Assembly: GCA_003389215.1 (NCBI GenBank)
Contig: QQVP01000071.1
Location: forward strand, 164,165 to 228,164
Length of the DNA: 64,000 nucleotides
DNA from: Planctomycetota bacterium
Lineage (GTDB): Bacteria > Planctomycetota > Planctomycetia > Pirellulales > UBA7805
Reading direction: 5' to 3'
Positions 38,686 to 47,197 of this stretch are shown in pieces. Below the pieces are notes generated by a model that was not told the DNA's origin, ran no database searches, and saw only the letters and a list, made by a program, of their open reading frames with translations. The first letter of the stretch is position 1. Every line of letters begins with the position of its first letter. Position numbers and translations under genes: made by a program.

Positions 38686-39468
38686 TCAGATGCTGGTCGC
38701 CGTGAATCCACCGTCCACATAAACTTCCGCGCCCGTGATAAAGCTACCCGCCTTGCGCGAAACCAACAGCAGCGTCGCTCCGATCAGTTCTTCCGGCTCG
38801 CCGAAGCGGGCCATGGGCGTCTTGCGCATCACATCGCTGATTCGCTTCTCGTCCAGGATCTTGCGATTCTGCTCCGCCGGAAAGAAGCCGGGGCAAAGTG
38901 CGTTCACGCGGATGCCCAGCGGGGCAAACTCGCGGGCCACGTTCTTCGTCAGGCTGACGACGGCCGCTTTGGAGGCAGAGTAGGCAAACACCCGCGACAG
39001 CGGCAGATGCGACGAGACACTGCCGATGTTGAGGATCGCTCCCCCGCCGGCGTCGGCCATGTGTCGCCCGAAGATCTGGCAGCCGAGGTGCGTTGCCCGC
39101 AGGTTCGCGGCCAGCACGCGGTCGAAATCGTCCGGGTCGATGTCAAAATAGGGATCGGCGGCATTCACCCCGGCACAGTTGATCAGAATGTCGACCTTTC
39201 CGTGTCGCTCCAACACCTCGGCGAGCAATGCCGCCAGGGAATCACGCTGCATCACGTCGACCTCGGCGAAGTCGGCCTCGCCGCCGAGCTGTTTGATGGC
39301 CGCCACCCGGGCTTCGCCCCGTTCGCGACTGCGCCCCGCCACGACGACCTTCGCGCCGGCGCGGGCAAGCCCCGTGGCGAGCGCGCCGCCCAGCTCGCCC
39401 GTCGCGCCGATGACGACGGCGACCTGGTCCGTCAGTCCGAAAAGTTCTTCGAGATAGGCAAGCGACAT
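38686..39468 (-). CDS. Short-chain dehydrogenase/reductase
   Basis: A 260-residue classical SDR. The NAD(P)-binding motif is V-V-I-G-A-T-G-E-L-G-G-A-L (T-G-x-x-x-G-x-G variant, with G-A-T-G-E-L-G), followed by C-A-G-V-N and the catalytic Ser (N-I-G-S-V-S-S), Tyr and Lys (Y-S-A-S-K). The segment S-x-x-x-F-A-Y-S-A-S-K-A-A-V-V-S-L-T-K is typical of gluconate 5-dehydrogenase or D-mannonate oxidoreductase-like SDRs. A sugar or sugar acid substrate is suggested by its position between gnd and zwf, but is not proven. Confidence 0.88.
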   Translation of the reverse strand: MSLAYLEELFGLTDQVAVVIGATGELGGALATGLARAGAKVVVAGRSRERGEARVAAIKQLGGEADFAEVDVMQRDSLAALLAEVLERHGKVDILINCAGVNAADPYFDIDPDDFDRVLAANLRATHLGCQIFGRHMADAGGGAILNIGSVSSHLPLSRVFAYSASKAAVVSLTKNVAREFAPLGIRVNALCPGFFPAEQNRKILDEKRISDVMRKTPMARFGEPEELIGATLLLVSRKAGSFITGAEVYVDGGFTATSI

Positions 39469-39522
39469 GAGCGTGCTTTCGTGCTGGGTGCGAATTGCGG
39501 GGCCGCTTCGCGTCGGGGAGCG

Positions 39523-40980
39523 TTACCGTTCTTCCGGTTCCTTGCGGACGCGAATCCAGTCGGTGTGAAATGTCCCATCACGATCGAGCCGCTGGTAGGT
39601 GTGGGCACCGAAGTAGTCGCGCTGGGCCTGCAGCAAATTCGCCGGCAGCCGTGCGCTCCGATAGCTGTCGTAATAGGCCAAGGCAGCGCTGAAGGCCGGT
39701 ACGGGTAAGCCTCGGTCCGTGGCCGCGGCGACGACACGTCGCCAGCCGTCCTGGGCCCGGTCGACGGCATCGCGAAAGAACGGCGCCAGCAGCAGGTTTT
39801 CCAACTGCGGCTCGGCGTCGAAGGCCTCGCGGATGCGGTCGAGAAACACGGCGCGAATGATGCACCCGCCGCGCCACAACATCGCACACTGGCCGAAGTC
39901 GAGGCCCCAATCGTGTTCCGCCGAGGCGGATCGCAGCTGCACGAAGCCCTGCGCGTAGCTGCAAATCTTCGAGGCGTAGAGGGCTTCACGAACATCGTCG
40001 ATGAACTGTCGCCGCTCGTCCGCGGTGAAGTCGCGGGCGATCTCCGGCGGACCGGGCAAGACTTCGCTGGCACGCACCCGCTCTTCCTTACGAGCGGACA
40101 GGCTGCGGGCGTAAACGGCCGCCGTGACCAGCGTGCTTGGCACGCCCAGGTCGAGGGCCAGCTGACTCATCCACTTGCCGGTTCCCTTGGCCCCCGCGGT
40201 GTCGAGGATCTGATCGACCAGGTCGCCGTCCGACTCGGTATCAGCCACGCTGAAGATGTCGCGGGTGATCTCGATCAGATAGCTTTCCAGCTCGCCGCGA
40301 TTCCATTCGGCAAACACGTCGTAGAGTTCGGCGTTGGTGAGGCCGAGTGCGTGTTTGAGCATCCAGTAGGCATCGCAGATCATCTGCATATCGCCATACT
40401 CGATCCCGTTGTGGACCATCTTCACGTAGTGGCCCGCCCCGCGCGGACCGACCCACTCGCAACAGGGGATGTCGTCGTTCGGTCCCACCTTCGCGGCGAT
40501 CGCCTGAAAGATCGGCTGGATCAGGGGCCAGGCCTCGCGACTTCCGCCCGGCATGAGGCTGGGACCCAGCAAGGCTCCTTCCTCACCTCCGGAAACGCCG
40601 CTGCCGACGAAGAGCAGGCCCTGCTGCTCGACCGCTTGCGTGCGTCGTTCGGTGTCGGCAAAGTGCGTGTTGCCACCGTCGATGATCACATCGCCGCGAT
40701 CCAAGAGCGGGATGAGTTGTTCGATGATCGCATCGACGGCCGGGCCCGCCTTAACGAGCATCATCACCTTACGAGGTTTCGCCAGGGCCGCGACCAGCTC
40801 TTCGAGCGAATGGCAGCCGACGAAGTTCTTGCCCGCCGCGCGACCGGCCAGCAGCTCATCGACCTTCTCGGTGGTGCGATTGTAGACGGCGACCGAATAG
40901 CCGCGACTTTCCACGTTGAGGGCCAGGTTCTCGCCCATCACCGCCAGGCCGATCAAACCGAAATCGCATTCGTGCGCCAT
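39523..40980 (-). CDS. gnd: 6-phosphogluconate dehydrogenase (decarboxylating)
   Basis: A 485-residue protein of normal length for the NADP-dependent enzyme that converts 6-phosphogluconate to ribulose-5-phosphate and CO2. The N-terminal Rossmann motif G-L-A-V-M-G-E-N-L-A-L-N and N-R-T-T-E-K-V are standard, as are G-G-N-T-H-F and F-V-G-S-G-V-S-G-G-E-E-G-A, K-M-V-H-N-G-I-E-Y-G-D-M-Q, and G-T-G-K-W near 260. It follows the HAD phosphatase gene by 51 bases. Together with zwf it covers the oxidative pentose phosphate pathway. Confidence 0.97.
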   Translation of the reverse strand: MAHECDFGLIGLAVMGENLALNVESRGYSVAVYNRTTEKVDELLAGRAAGKNFVGCHSLEELVAALAKPRKVMMLVKAGPAVDAIIEQLIPLLDRGDVIIDGGNTHFADTERRTQAVEQQGLLFVGSGVSGGEEGALLGPSLMPGGSREAWPLIQPIFQAIAAKVGPNDDIPCCEWVGPRGAGHYVKMVHNGIEYGDMQMICDAYWMLKHALGLTNAELYDVFAEWNRGELESYLIEITRDIFSVADTESDGDLVDQILDTAGAKGTGKWMSQLALDLGVPSTLVTAAVYARSLSARKEERVRASEVLPGPPEIARDFTADERRQFIDDVREALYASKICSYAQGFVQLRSASAEHDWGLDFGQCAMLWRGGCIIRAVFLDRIREAFDAEPQLENLLLAPFFRDAVDRAQDGWRRVVAAATDRGLPVPAFSAALAYYDSYRSARLPANLLQAQRDYFGAHTYQRLDRDGTFHTDWIRVRKEPEER

Positions 40981-41031
40981 ATTGCTAATCCTGGTACGCG
41001 CTCTCGCGCGGGCAGTGGGGTTCGCGGGGGA

Positions 41032-41898
41032 TCACTCGGTGGTTGGCCAAGGGGGGCGGTCGGGCAAGCAGCGATCGAATTCTTCGAGCAACCGAGTCTG
41101 GTAATCGCCCGCGAAGCTGCCGGCAAAAAATCGCTCCATGCCTTCGTCGCGGAGTTGCTGCCAACTGGCTTCCTCCGCATCGGGGTTGATCGGGAAGAAC
41201 AGGCAGTTGTTGACCTGGGCCGCCTTGTAGTCGCCGGGGGCGTCGCCGACCATCAAGACGTGATCGGCAGGGTACTTGCTCGCGTTGGCCAGCGTTTCCT
41301 TCTTGGTCCCGCTCTCCTGTCCGCAGATCTCCGTAACGTAGCGGGCGATGCCATGCTCGTTCCACTCGGCCGTCAGGGCGGCGTTGGGCGTGGCCGAGAC
41401 GACGAGCACGTCGGCCTTGCCTTGCAGGTGTTCCAGGGTCTCTCGCACGCCGGGAAAAGGGGGCACTCCTTGCACCGTCTCGGCAATCGTGTCGTTGACG
41501 GCCACCGACCAGGCGAGCGCCTGTTTCAAGTCTGCGTCGTCCGCTGCCGCCAAGGCCCGTTCAAGGGCTGGGTTACCTAGCTGCGTTTCCTCCGCCACCC
41601 AGGTGCGTAGCGACTCGGGAATTTCGATCCGCACGCCCCGGGCGGCCACCTCGGGACGACGCTGCAACCACTCGAGCGTTTCGATCAGCGCGGGAAAACG
41701 ATTGATCCCCCGACTCTTCGAGTAGAGATTGACGTACTCGGCCGCCTCGCGGGCATACTTGCTGATCGCTTGCAGCTTGTAGAAGCGAATGATGTGAGGA
41801 ATGAAACACTCCTTGTGCTTCAATTCCATGGTGTCGAAGGCGCAGCCGTCGGAATCGATGCCGACCAGGAAATCATGTTGAGGCGTGATCTCGTACAT
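41032..41898 (-). CDS. HAD-superfamily hydrolase
   Basis: A 288-residue protein with the HAD motifs: motif I D-S-D-G (about 15-18, I-D-S-D-G-C-A-F-D), motif II S-A-T-P-N, a Lys (K-K-E), and motif IV G-D-A-P-G-D-Y. It is probably a sugar phosphate phosphatase acting in the cytoplasm. A helical cap domain lies between motifs I and II. It sits between the PPi-type phosphofructokinase and gnd genes, so its substrate may be an intermediate of those pathways. It is 13 bases downstream of the phosphofructokinase stop. Confidence 0.88.
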   Translation of the reverse strand: MYEITPQHDFLVGIDSDGCAFDTMELKHKECFIPHIIRFYKLQAISKYAREAAEYVNLYSKSRGINRFPALIETLEWLQRRPEVAARGVRIEIPESLRTWVAEETQLGNPALERALAAADDADLKQALAWSVAVNDTIAETVQGVPPFPGVRETLEHLQGKADVLVVSATPNAALTAEWNEHGIARYVTEICGQESGTKKETLANASKYPADHVLMVGDAPGDYKAAQVNNCLFFPINPDAEEASWQQLRDEGMERFFAGSFAGDYQTRLLEEFDRCLPDRPPWPTTE

Positions 41899-41911
41899 CG
41901 CGGCGGCGATC

Positions 41912-43222
41912 CTACGGCACTTTGCTGGCGGCCGCCTCGCGATCGGCCTGGGGAATGTAAGCGGGCAAACGCTGGGGAGCCATGTCGTGCCGCAAGCGGG
42001 CCAAGCGCTGACGCCCTTCTTCCATCGGCAGATCGACCATCTCGGTGCCGACCAGCGGCGTGGCGTAACGCAGGAACTCGTCGGTCACGTCATAGCCACT
42101 CGAGGCGATCCAATCAGCCGGGAAACGGCGCTCGCTCAAGGCGACTTCGGCCAGCGGAACCTGATCGTAACGGACCTGGTACTTGTCGCCCGACTCACGG
42201 AGGATCGTGGCCATGAAGCCGCTTTCGCCACGCGCGGCCAACGCCAGGGCATGACGGCCGACCCGGTAGGCCTCATCCAAGTCGACGGGGGACGCCAAGG
42301 CCATCGCGTGTCGCTGATCGGTGCCCGGCACGTTTCCGCGGGCGGCGCCCTTGACCGGCAGTCCGGCACGATTGAGGTAGTTCACCACGACCTGCGCGAC
42401 GGTCGTTTCACTGGAACTGAACGAGGTGTGCCCGAAGGCGTCCTTCAACTCGCCGAGGTCGCCGACGTCAAAACCCTCGCTGATCACGACGATGCAGCGT
42501 CCGTCGCGGCGCAGTTGGTCGTTGACGTTGTCGGCCAGCTGGGCCAGCGAGCAGGGGCTTTCGGCCAGGTAGATCTGCAGCGGCAGTTGGCGCTCCGGAT
42601 CGGCCAGCCGCGCCGCCGCGGGGATGAAACCGATGCGGCGACCCATCGCCTGCAACACCAACACCGGATCGGCCGGGCAGCTGCCGGCGTTTTCTTCGTT
42701 GGCGTTCTGGACCATGTGCATCCAGTACTTCGCCGTCGAGCCGTAGCCGGGCGTGTGGTCGATGAGTTTGAACTCGCTGTCGCCGACGTCGTTGTCGATC
42801 GTCTTCGGCACGCCGACGCCCACCAGGTCGAGACCCCGCTCAGCGGCCAGCAGGGCCACTTTGTTGGCGGTGTCCATCGAATCGTTGCCGCCGATGTAGA
42901 GAAAGTAGCCAACCTCGTGAGCGGCGAAGACCTCGATCAGCCGGGCGAAGTCCTCTTGCTGATGTTCGCGAATCTTATAGCGGCAAGTGCCAATCGAACC
43001 CGCCGCCGGTGTGCGCCGCAGCAGCGCGATCTCCTCGGCGGCTTGTCCGCTCAGGTCGATCAGCTCCTCTTTCAGCACCCCCTCGATGCCATGATGGGCC
43101 GCGTAAACCGTGCCCACGGTATCAAAATCGCGAGCCGCCTGGACGATACCGCAGAGGCTGCTGTTGATGACTGCGCTCGGTCCACCGCTTTGGGCGACGA
43201 CGAGATTTTTGGGGCTGCTCAT
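41912..43222 (-). CDS. pfp: 6-phosphofructokinase, PPi-dependent type
   Basis: ATG 43222 gives 436 residues; the longer upstream frame adds 37 residues of arbitrary composition. The start V-V-A-Q-S-G-G-P-S-A-V-I-N (phosphate loop) is standard. G-G-N-D-S-M-D-T-A and P-K-T-I-D-N-D are the key sites: the Asp/Asn in G-G-N-D and the Lys in P-K-T-I-D-N-D mark the pyrophosphate-using enzyme rather than the ATP type (G-G-D-G, P-G-T-I-D-N-D). It interconverts fructose-6-phosphate and fructose-1,6-bisphosphate reversibly. It heads the minus-strand sugar phosphate run. Confidence 0.92.
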   Translation of the reverse strand: MSSPKNLVVAQSGGPSAVINSSLCGIVQAARDFDTVGTVYAAHHGIEGVLKEELIDLSGQAAEEIALLRRTPAAGSIGTCRYKIREHQQEDFARLIEVFAAHEVGYFLYIGGNDSMDTANKVALLAAERGLDLVGVGVPKTIDNDVGDSEFKLIDHTPGYGSTAKYWMHMVQNANEENAGSCPADPVLVLQAMGRRIGFIPAAARLADPERQLPLQIYLAESPCSLAQLADNVNDQLRRDGRCIVVISEGFDVGDLGELKDAFGHTSFSSSETTVAQVVVNYLNRAGLPVKGAARGNVPGTDQRHAMALASPVDLDEAYRVGRHALALAARGESGFMATILRESGDKYQVRYDQVPLAEVALSERRFPADWIASSGYDVTDEFLRYATPLVGTEMVDLPMEEGRQRLARLRHDMAPQRLPAYIPQADREAAASKVP

Positions 43223-43448
43223 GAGGCGCGGCCGCAGCAAAGTGAGCGATAAACGCCGGGCGTGGAGAAGGACCGTCTCGAGAGACGCGTCGCACGACCG
43301 CTGCAGGACAGCTCCGCGACGCGAAAGCGGCATTTTATCACTGCCTGCGCAGGCTCACAATTGCCGTCGGACTGCGCAAGCCAGGCTCACGCGAATCACG
43401 AGTTCAGGACGTGACGGAGAGATACGGCGGCTGGCAGACTCGCCGATG

Positions 43449-43781
43449 CTAGGCCGCGCGACGTCGCACCGCCGGCGTCGCGGCGAGCATCTCGCCGATG
43501 ACCAGGTGGACGACGCGCTCGCAGGCGTGCAGGCCGATCCGCTCTTGCAGCGCCGCATCGATCGCGTAGCGCCGCGTGAGGCAGACTTCCAACTGGCGAC
43601 GGACGACTCCGCGAGCCCGGGCCCGCACGTAGCCTCGCGCTTCGGCCAGCGACATGGTGCCGATGCGGCTGACGGCCTGCTGCTGCACGATCGGAAAGCT
43701 GCGATCCGACACCTGGCGCACCAGATTGATGAGTTCCTGACGCCCCGGGCGGGCGAGAAGTTGCTTGAGATAATGGATCAA
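43449..43781 (-). CDS. Small helical hypothetical protein
   Basis: A 110-residue protein starting at TTG 43781 with only a weak AAGGGA site upstream. It is predicted helical throughout, with many Arg and Val residues (V-R-A-R-A-R-G-V-V-R-R-Q-L-E). I do not recognise the family. The composition is more natural than in the overlapping frames, which supports it as a gene. It lies 226 bases upstream of pfp on the same strand and may be the first gene of that run. Confidence 0.5.
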   Translation of the reverse strand: MIHYLKQLLARPGRQELINLVRQVSDRSFPIVQQQAVSRIGTMSLAEARGYVRARARGVVRRQLEVCLTRRYAIDAALQERIGLHACERVVHLVIGEMLAATPAVRRRAA

Positions 43782-44198
43782 GGCGACGTCCCTTCGCGAG
43801 CGGATGGTTCCCGCAGCGGCTCGCTCGACAGCCGACAGCGGGATGAGGCAGACTCACCCTTATTGAGCCCTGCGCAGCCAATGAACCAGGCCGACCAGCG
43901 GGAGGCCGGCATTCTAGCCATCACCGCCGCCGCGAAGGGCTCATTAACAACGCAGCCATCAATAGAATCGAAATCTGCCGGAACGAATCTTCAACCATTG
44001 ATAGCTGCCACGGTGTGCGAATTGGGCGCGCCAGGCCACGAGATGCGCATCCGCTAAAGTTGACCTGGCGAACAATTTCGCTTCAGCCGCGCGCGTTTGG
44101 CCAACCGGCAGCCCACGCGGCAGCGGACCTTGACGAATCGACAATCTTTCTCTAACTTGACACCCCAACTGGGCCGCAGGCCTCATCGCGGAACCCCA
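43782..44198. other. Intergenic region before tRNA-Cys
   Basis: 417 bases without a convincing gene. An open frame on the minus strand (43959-44186) has arbitrary composition. The promoter of the tRNA-Cys gene should lie in 44050-44190, but no clear -35/-10 is visible. Confidence 0.4.
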
Positions 44199-44270
44199 GG
44201 CGCCGTAGGCAAGTGGCTAAGCCAGCGGATTGCAAATCCGCCATCATCGGTTCGAATCCGATCGGCGCCT
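44199..44270 (+). tRNA. tRNA-Cys (anticodon GCA)
   Basis: 72 bases that fold as a cloverleaf. The acceptor stem GGCGCCG pairs with CGGCGCC, followed by the discriminator T expected for tRNA-Cys. The D-stem is GGC/GCC. The anticodon stem is GCGGA/TCCGC with loop TTGCAAA (anticodon GCA). The T-stem is ATCGG/CCGAT with loop TTCGAAT. CCA is not encoded. Confidence 0.97.
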
Positions 44271-44370
44271 CTCAAGTTACCGGATCGCACGGCCGCACCT
44301 TCGGAGTGAAGGGGCGCCCCGTCGCTGTGAAGGGGCGCCCGATTCGGATTCTGAAGCGTGCTGTGGCGCG

Positions 44371-47148
44371 CTAGTCGCGCCGCACCTCGAGCACGATCGG
44401 GCGGCTCGCCTGGGACCCGATGCCGAGAGTCTCAATGGCAAAGTTCCGCTCGGTGTTCGGCACCCACTTCTCGGCCGAGAGAAAGATCTCACGCTCCGTC
44501 TGCCCCTCGACGATCATGATCCCGTTCAGGCCGATGTTGTCGACGATCACCCCGTGAGGCAGGTTCAACGGGCGGAAATTGATGCGGTCGTCGAAGCCGT
44601 GACGCTCGACGCGCAGCAGCGCCTTGATGGTCGTGCCCGGGGCGATGACCAGGCGATCGGCGGACTTGTCGAGCGGTTCGAGATAGACCAGCACCTGCGG
44701 CTTGTCGAGCAGTCGGATCTCGCCGAGGCTGCCGACGTCCTTCGTGATCGCCTCGCCGTCGACCGTCGCGGTCGCCGTCACCTTGGAGATGTCCTTGTTC
44801 TCGTCGGTCGGTGCCGTTGCGTCGGCGTCGGCGTGAATCGTGGTGAAGGCCTCAAGATGGCCTGCTTCGATCGTCACCGGCGACTCGATGTGAAAGCCGG
44901 GAGGGGCCCCCGTAATGTCGATGCGGATTTCGCCTTCGAAGCCGTCCATGCGATTGGCCACGACGCGAATTCGCTTGCCGCTTCCCTTGGCGACTTCCGT
45001 CTTGCGTTCCTTGGGATCGCCATCGAGCCGTACGGTGAAGTCGGGCTGCGGCGGACGAGCGGTAAGCGTGTAGCTGAAGTCCTCGCCGTGAAAGCCGCGT
45101 ACATCGGTCACCCGTACCAGGTAGGTTCCATCTGCCGGCGCGGTGAAGGTGAGTCGCGAATCGCGGCGGAACTTCCGTCGGCTCTCGTCGTCGTTCTCAT
45201 AGTAAATCGGAAACACGGGCAGGCCGTTGGGAACGACCTCCGCTCCCGGCACGATCGGCTCGACGATGTACACCGTCTCATTCATCGCGTGCGTCGTGCC
45301 GGAGGTGCCGAAGTAGCCCCAGCGAAGTCCCTCGTGGGGATACATCAGCAGGTCGGAATCGGGTCCTCGGCCCATTCGCCAGAGTTTGCACACCTCACCC
45401 CGCATGTAGACGTACTGGTTCAGGTGCATTTCGTCCGAGTTGAACAGCCGCACGCCGCGCGAGCCCGAGTCGATCGGCCGAAAGGTGATGTAGGAGTCGC
45501 GGACCGCCTGCAGATTGACCCACAGCACCGGTTTGCCGTCCTCGTGCAAGATTTCGATCTTCGTGTCGAGCGGCGACTTGCTCCGCTGCGCATTCGTCTC
45601 GAAGATCCACTGCTCGTTGGCTCTGGCCTTGAAGCGAAACAGGTCGGCATCGGCCTCCGTGCCGGCCTCGACGGGGTGAATCACCCCGGTCGCCGACCCG
45701 GGGAGCGGCAGCGGCGTGGCTTGGCCGGGTGCGTCATTCGGCTCCACCTCGGCGACCTTCGGCAAGTCGCCCGACGGCATCTCGACGATGATCGGGCGGG
45801 CCGGCGCGCTCGTTTCCTGGTCCCCGTCCACGTTCGTGGGGAAGGGAAACGCTTCGAGCTCTCCGTCCATGCGGCCGACGACGAAACTCTGACCGTCCGG
45901 GGCGACCGTCATGGCGGCCATCACCTCAGGCTGGTTCTCGAAGAGGTAGGATACCGTGTAGCGGCGCGTGTCCCAGACCTTGATCGTGCGTTCTTCGCCG
46001 ACGGTGATCAGCGCGCGGCCGTCGGGCGAGAAGCCGAGTTGCACCACTGCCCCTTCGTGGGCGAAACGGGCAAACAGCACCGGATTGATGCGCGGCTTCT
46101 CGATCGAAACAAGTTGCCAGACGCGAATTCGATTGTCCGCTCCGCCGGCAATGACCTGCGTGCCGTCGGGGCTGAAGGCAACCGCGAATTGTTCGCTTAG
46201 CGGCTGGCTGAGCGTGTCGAGCCGCTGACCGGTGTCGACGCGCCAGATTTTGACGGTCGCGTCTCCGCTGGCGCTGGCCAGCAAGCGACCGTCCGGCGAA
46301 AACGCCAGATCGTAGATCGCCCCATTGTGACCCGGGAAGCGGCGAACCTCTTCGCCCGTGGCCAGGTCCCAAAGAATGATCGCCCGATCGTAGCTGCCGG
46401 TCGCCAGGTGGCGCCCGTCGGGACTCGGGACCGCCGCATAGAGCGTATCGCGATGACCACGAATCGTTTGCAGCAGCTTGCCGTCGGTCGCGTTCCAAAC
46501 GCGAACTTCGCCGTACAGACCGACGATGCCTGAGGCCGTGAAGATCCGCTCTCCATCCGCCGAAAAGCGGATCATGTTGACCTTGCCGACATGATCGCCG
46601 AGTGTGCGATGCACCTGCTTTCCGTCGGCGGTCCGCAGTTCCACTTCGCCGAAGCGACCGACCGCGAGCAGCTTTCCGTTGGGCGAGTAGCGCAGTGCGG
46701 AGACCGCCTTGGAGGCCGAATGTTCGGGGGCGATCTTGGGCACCAGTAGCGTGGTCCGATCGGGCTCGGTGCCTTCAGGTCCCATCGCTCCCGCGTCGAT
46801 CCAGGCTTTGAGCGTCGCGATCTCCGCCGGCGTGGGCTGCGCTTCACCCTCCGGCGGCATGGCCGGCTCGGCCTCGCCGGTGAGCACGCGAACCAGGCGA
46901 CTTGTCTCACTCATGCCGGGGGTGAGGGCCGGTCCGCTGGCTCCGCCTTTGAACAGGTCGGCATACGATTCGAGGGCCAGGTCCCCCTCGGCGTCGTCGG
47001 CGTTGTGACAGCCGGCGCAGTAGGTGCGCAGAATCGGCGCGACTTGCTCTCCGTAGTCGGGAGCCGGCTCTTTGGCCGACGACACGGACGCGGTCAGCAA
47101 CGGAATTGCGATCAGACAGCAAAGTAGCGAAGCGAGGCGCAGATTCAT
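44371..47148 (-). CDS. Periplasmic cytochrome c-WD40 protein (planctomycete type)
   Basis: A 925-residue exported protein. After a signal peptide (1-25) comes a cytochrome c-like domain with the heme motif C44-A-G-C-H48 and a late M-P-P-E-G-E that could supply the Met ligand. Seven or so WD40 repeats follow (about 145-450), with repeated S-P-D-G-[RKQ]-x-[LVI] and I-x-[LV]-W blades. The C-terminal half contains a pre-peptidase-like beta domain (P-G-Q-A-T-P-L-P-L-P-G...). Such proteins occur beside DUF1501 and DUF1549/DUF1553 genes in planctomycetes. All three appear here in one run, and this is the last. Confidence 0.88.
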   Translation of the reverse strand: MNLRLASLLCCLIAIPLLTASVSSAKEPAPDYGEQVAPILRTYCAGCHNADDAEGDLALESYADLFKGGASGPALTPGMSETSRLVRVLTGEAEPAMPPEGEAQPTPAEIATLKAWIDAGAMGPEGTEPDRTTLLVPKIAPEHSASKAVSALRYSPNGKLLAVGRFGEVELRTADGKQVHRTLGDHVGKVNMIRFSADGERIFTASGIVGLYGEVRVWNATDGKLLQTIRGHRDTLYAAVPSPDGRHLATGSYDRAIILWDLATGEEVRRFPGHNGAIYDLAFSPDGRLLASASGDATVKIWRVDTGQRLDTLSQPLSEQFAVAFSPDGTQVIAGGADNRIRVWQLVSIEKPRINPVLFARFAHEGAVVQLGFSPDGRALITVGEERTIKVWDTRRYTVSYLFENQPEVMAAMTVAPDGQSFVVGRMDGELEAFPFPTNVDGDQETSAPARPIIVEMPSGDLPKVAEVEPNDAPGQATPLPLPGSATGVIHPVEAGTEADADLFRFKARANEQWIFETNAQRSKSPLDTKIEILHEDGKPVLWVNLQAVRDSYITFRPIDSGSRGVRLFNSDEMHLNQYVYMRGEVCKLWRMGRGPDSDLLMYPHEGLRWGYFGTSGTTHAMNETVYIVEPIVPGAEVVPNGLPVFPIYYENDDESRRKFRRDSRLTFTAPADGTYLVRVTDVRGFHGEDFSYTLTARPPQPDFTVRLDGDPKERKTEVAKGSGKRIRVVANRMDGFEGEIRIDITGAPPGFHIESPVTIEAGHLEAFTTIHADADATAPTDENKDISKVTATATVDGEAITKDVGSLGEIRLLDKPQVLVYLEPLDKSADRLVIAPGTTIKALLRVERHGFDDRINFRPLNLPHGVIVDNIGLNGIMIVEGQTEREIFLSAEKWVPNTERNFAIETLGIGSQASRPIVLEVRRD

Positions 47149-47197
47149 AAGTCAGCGACACCGAGACGAGGGCTCGGGCGAAAGCAGGGGGCAGCAC

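Noticed and set aside
43959..44186. 75-codon minus-strand ORF before tRNA-Cys
   Set aside because: Composition is arbitrary, there is no homology-like motif, and it overlaps the probable tRNA promoter.
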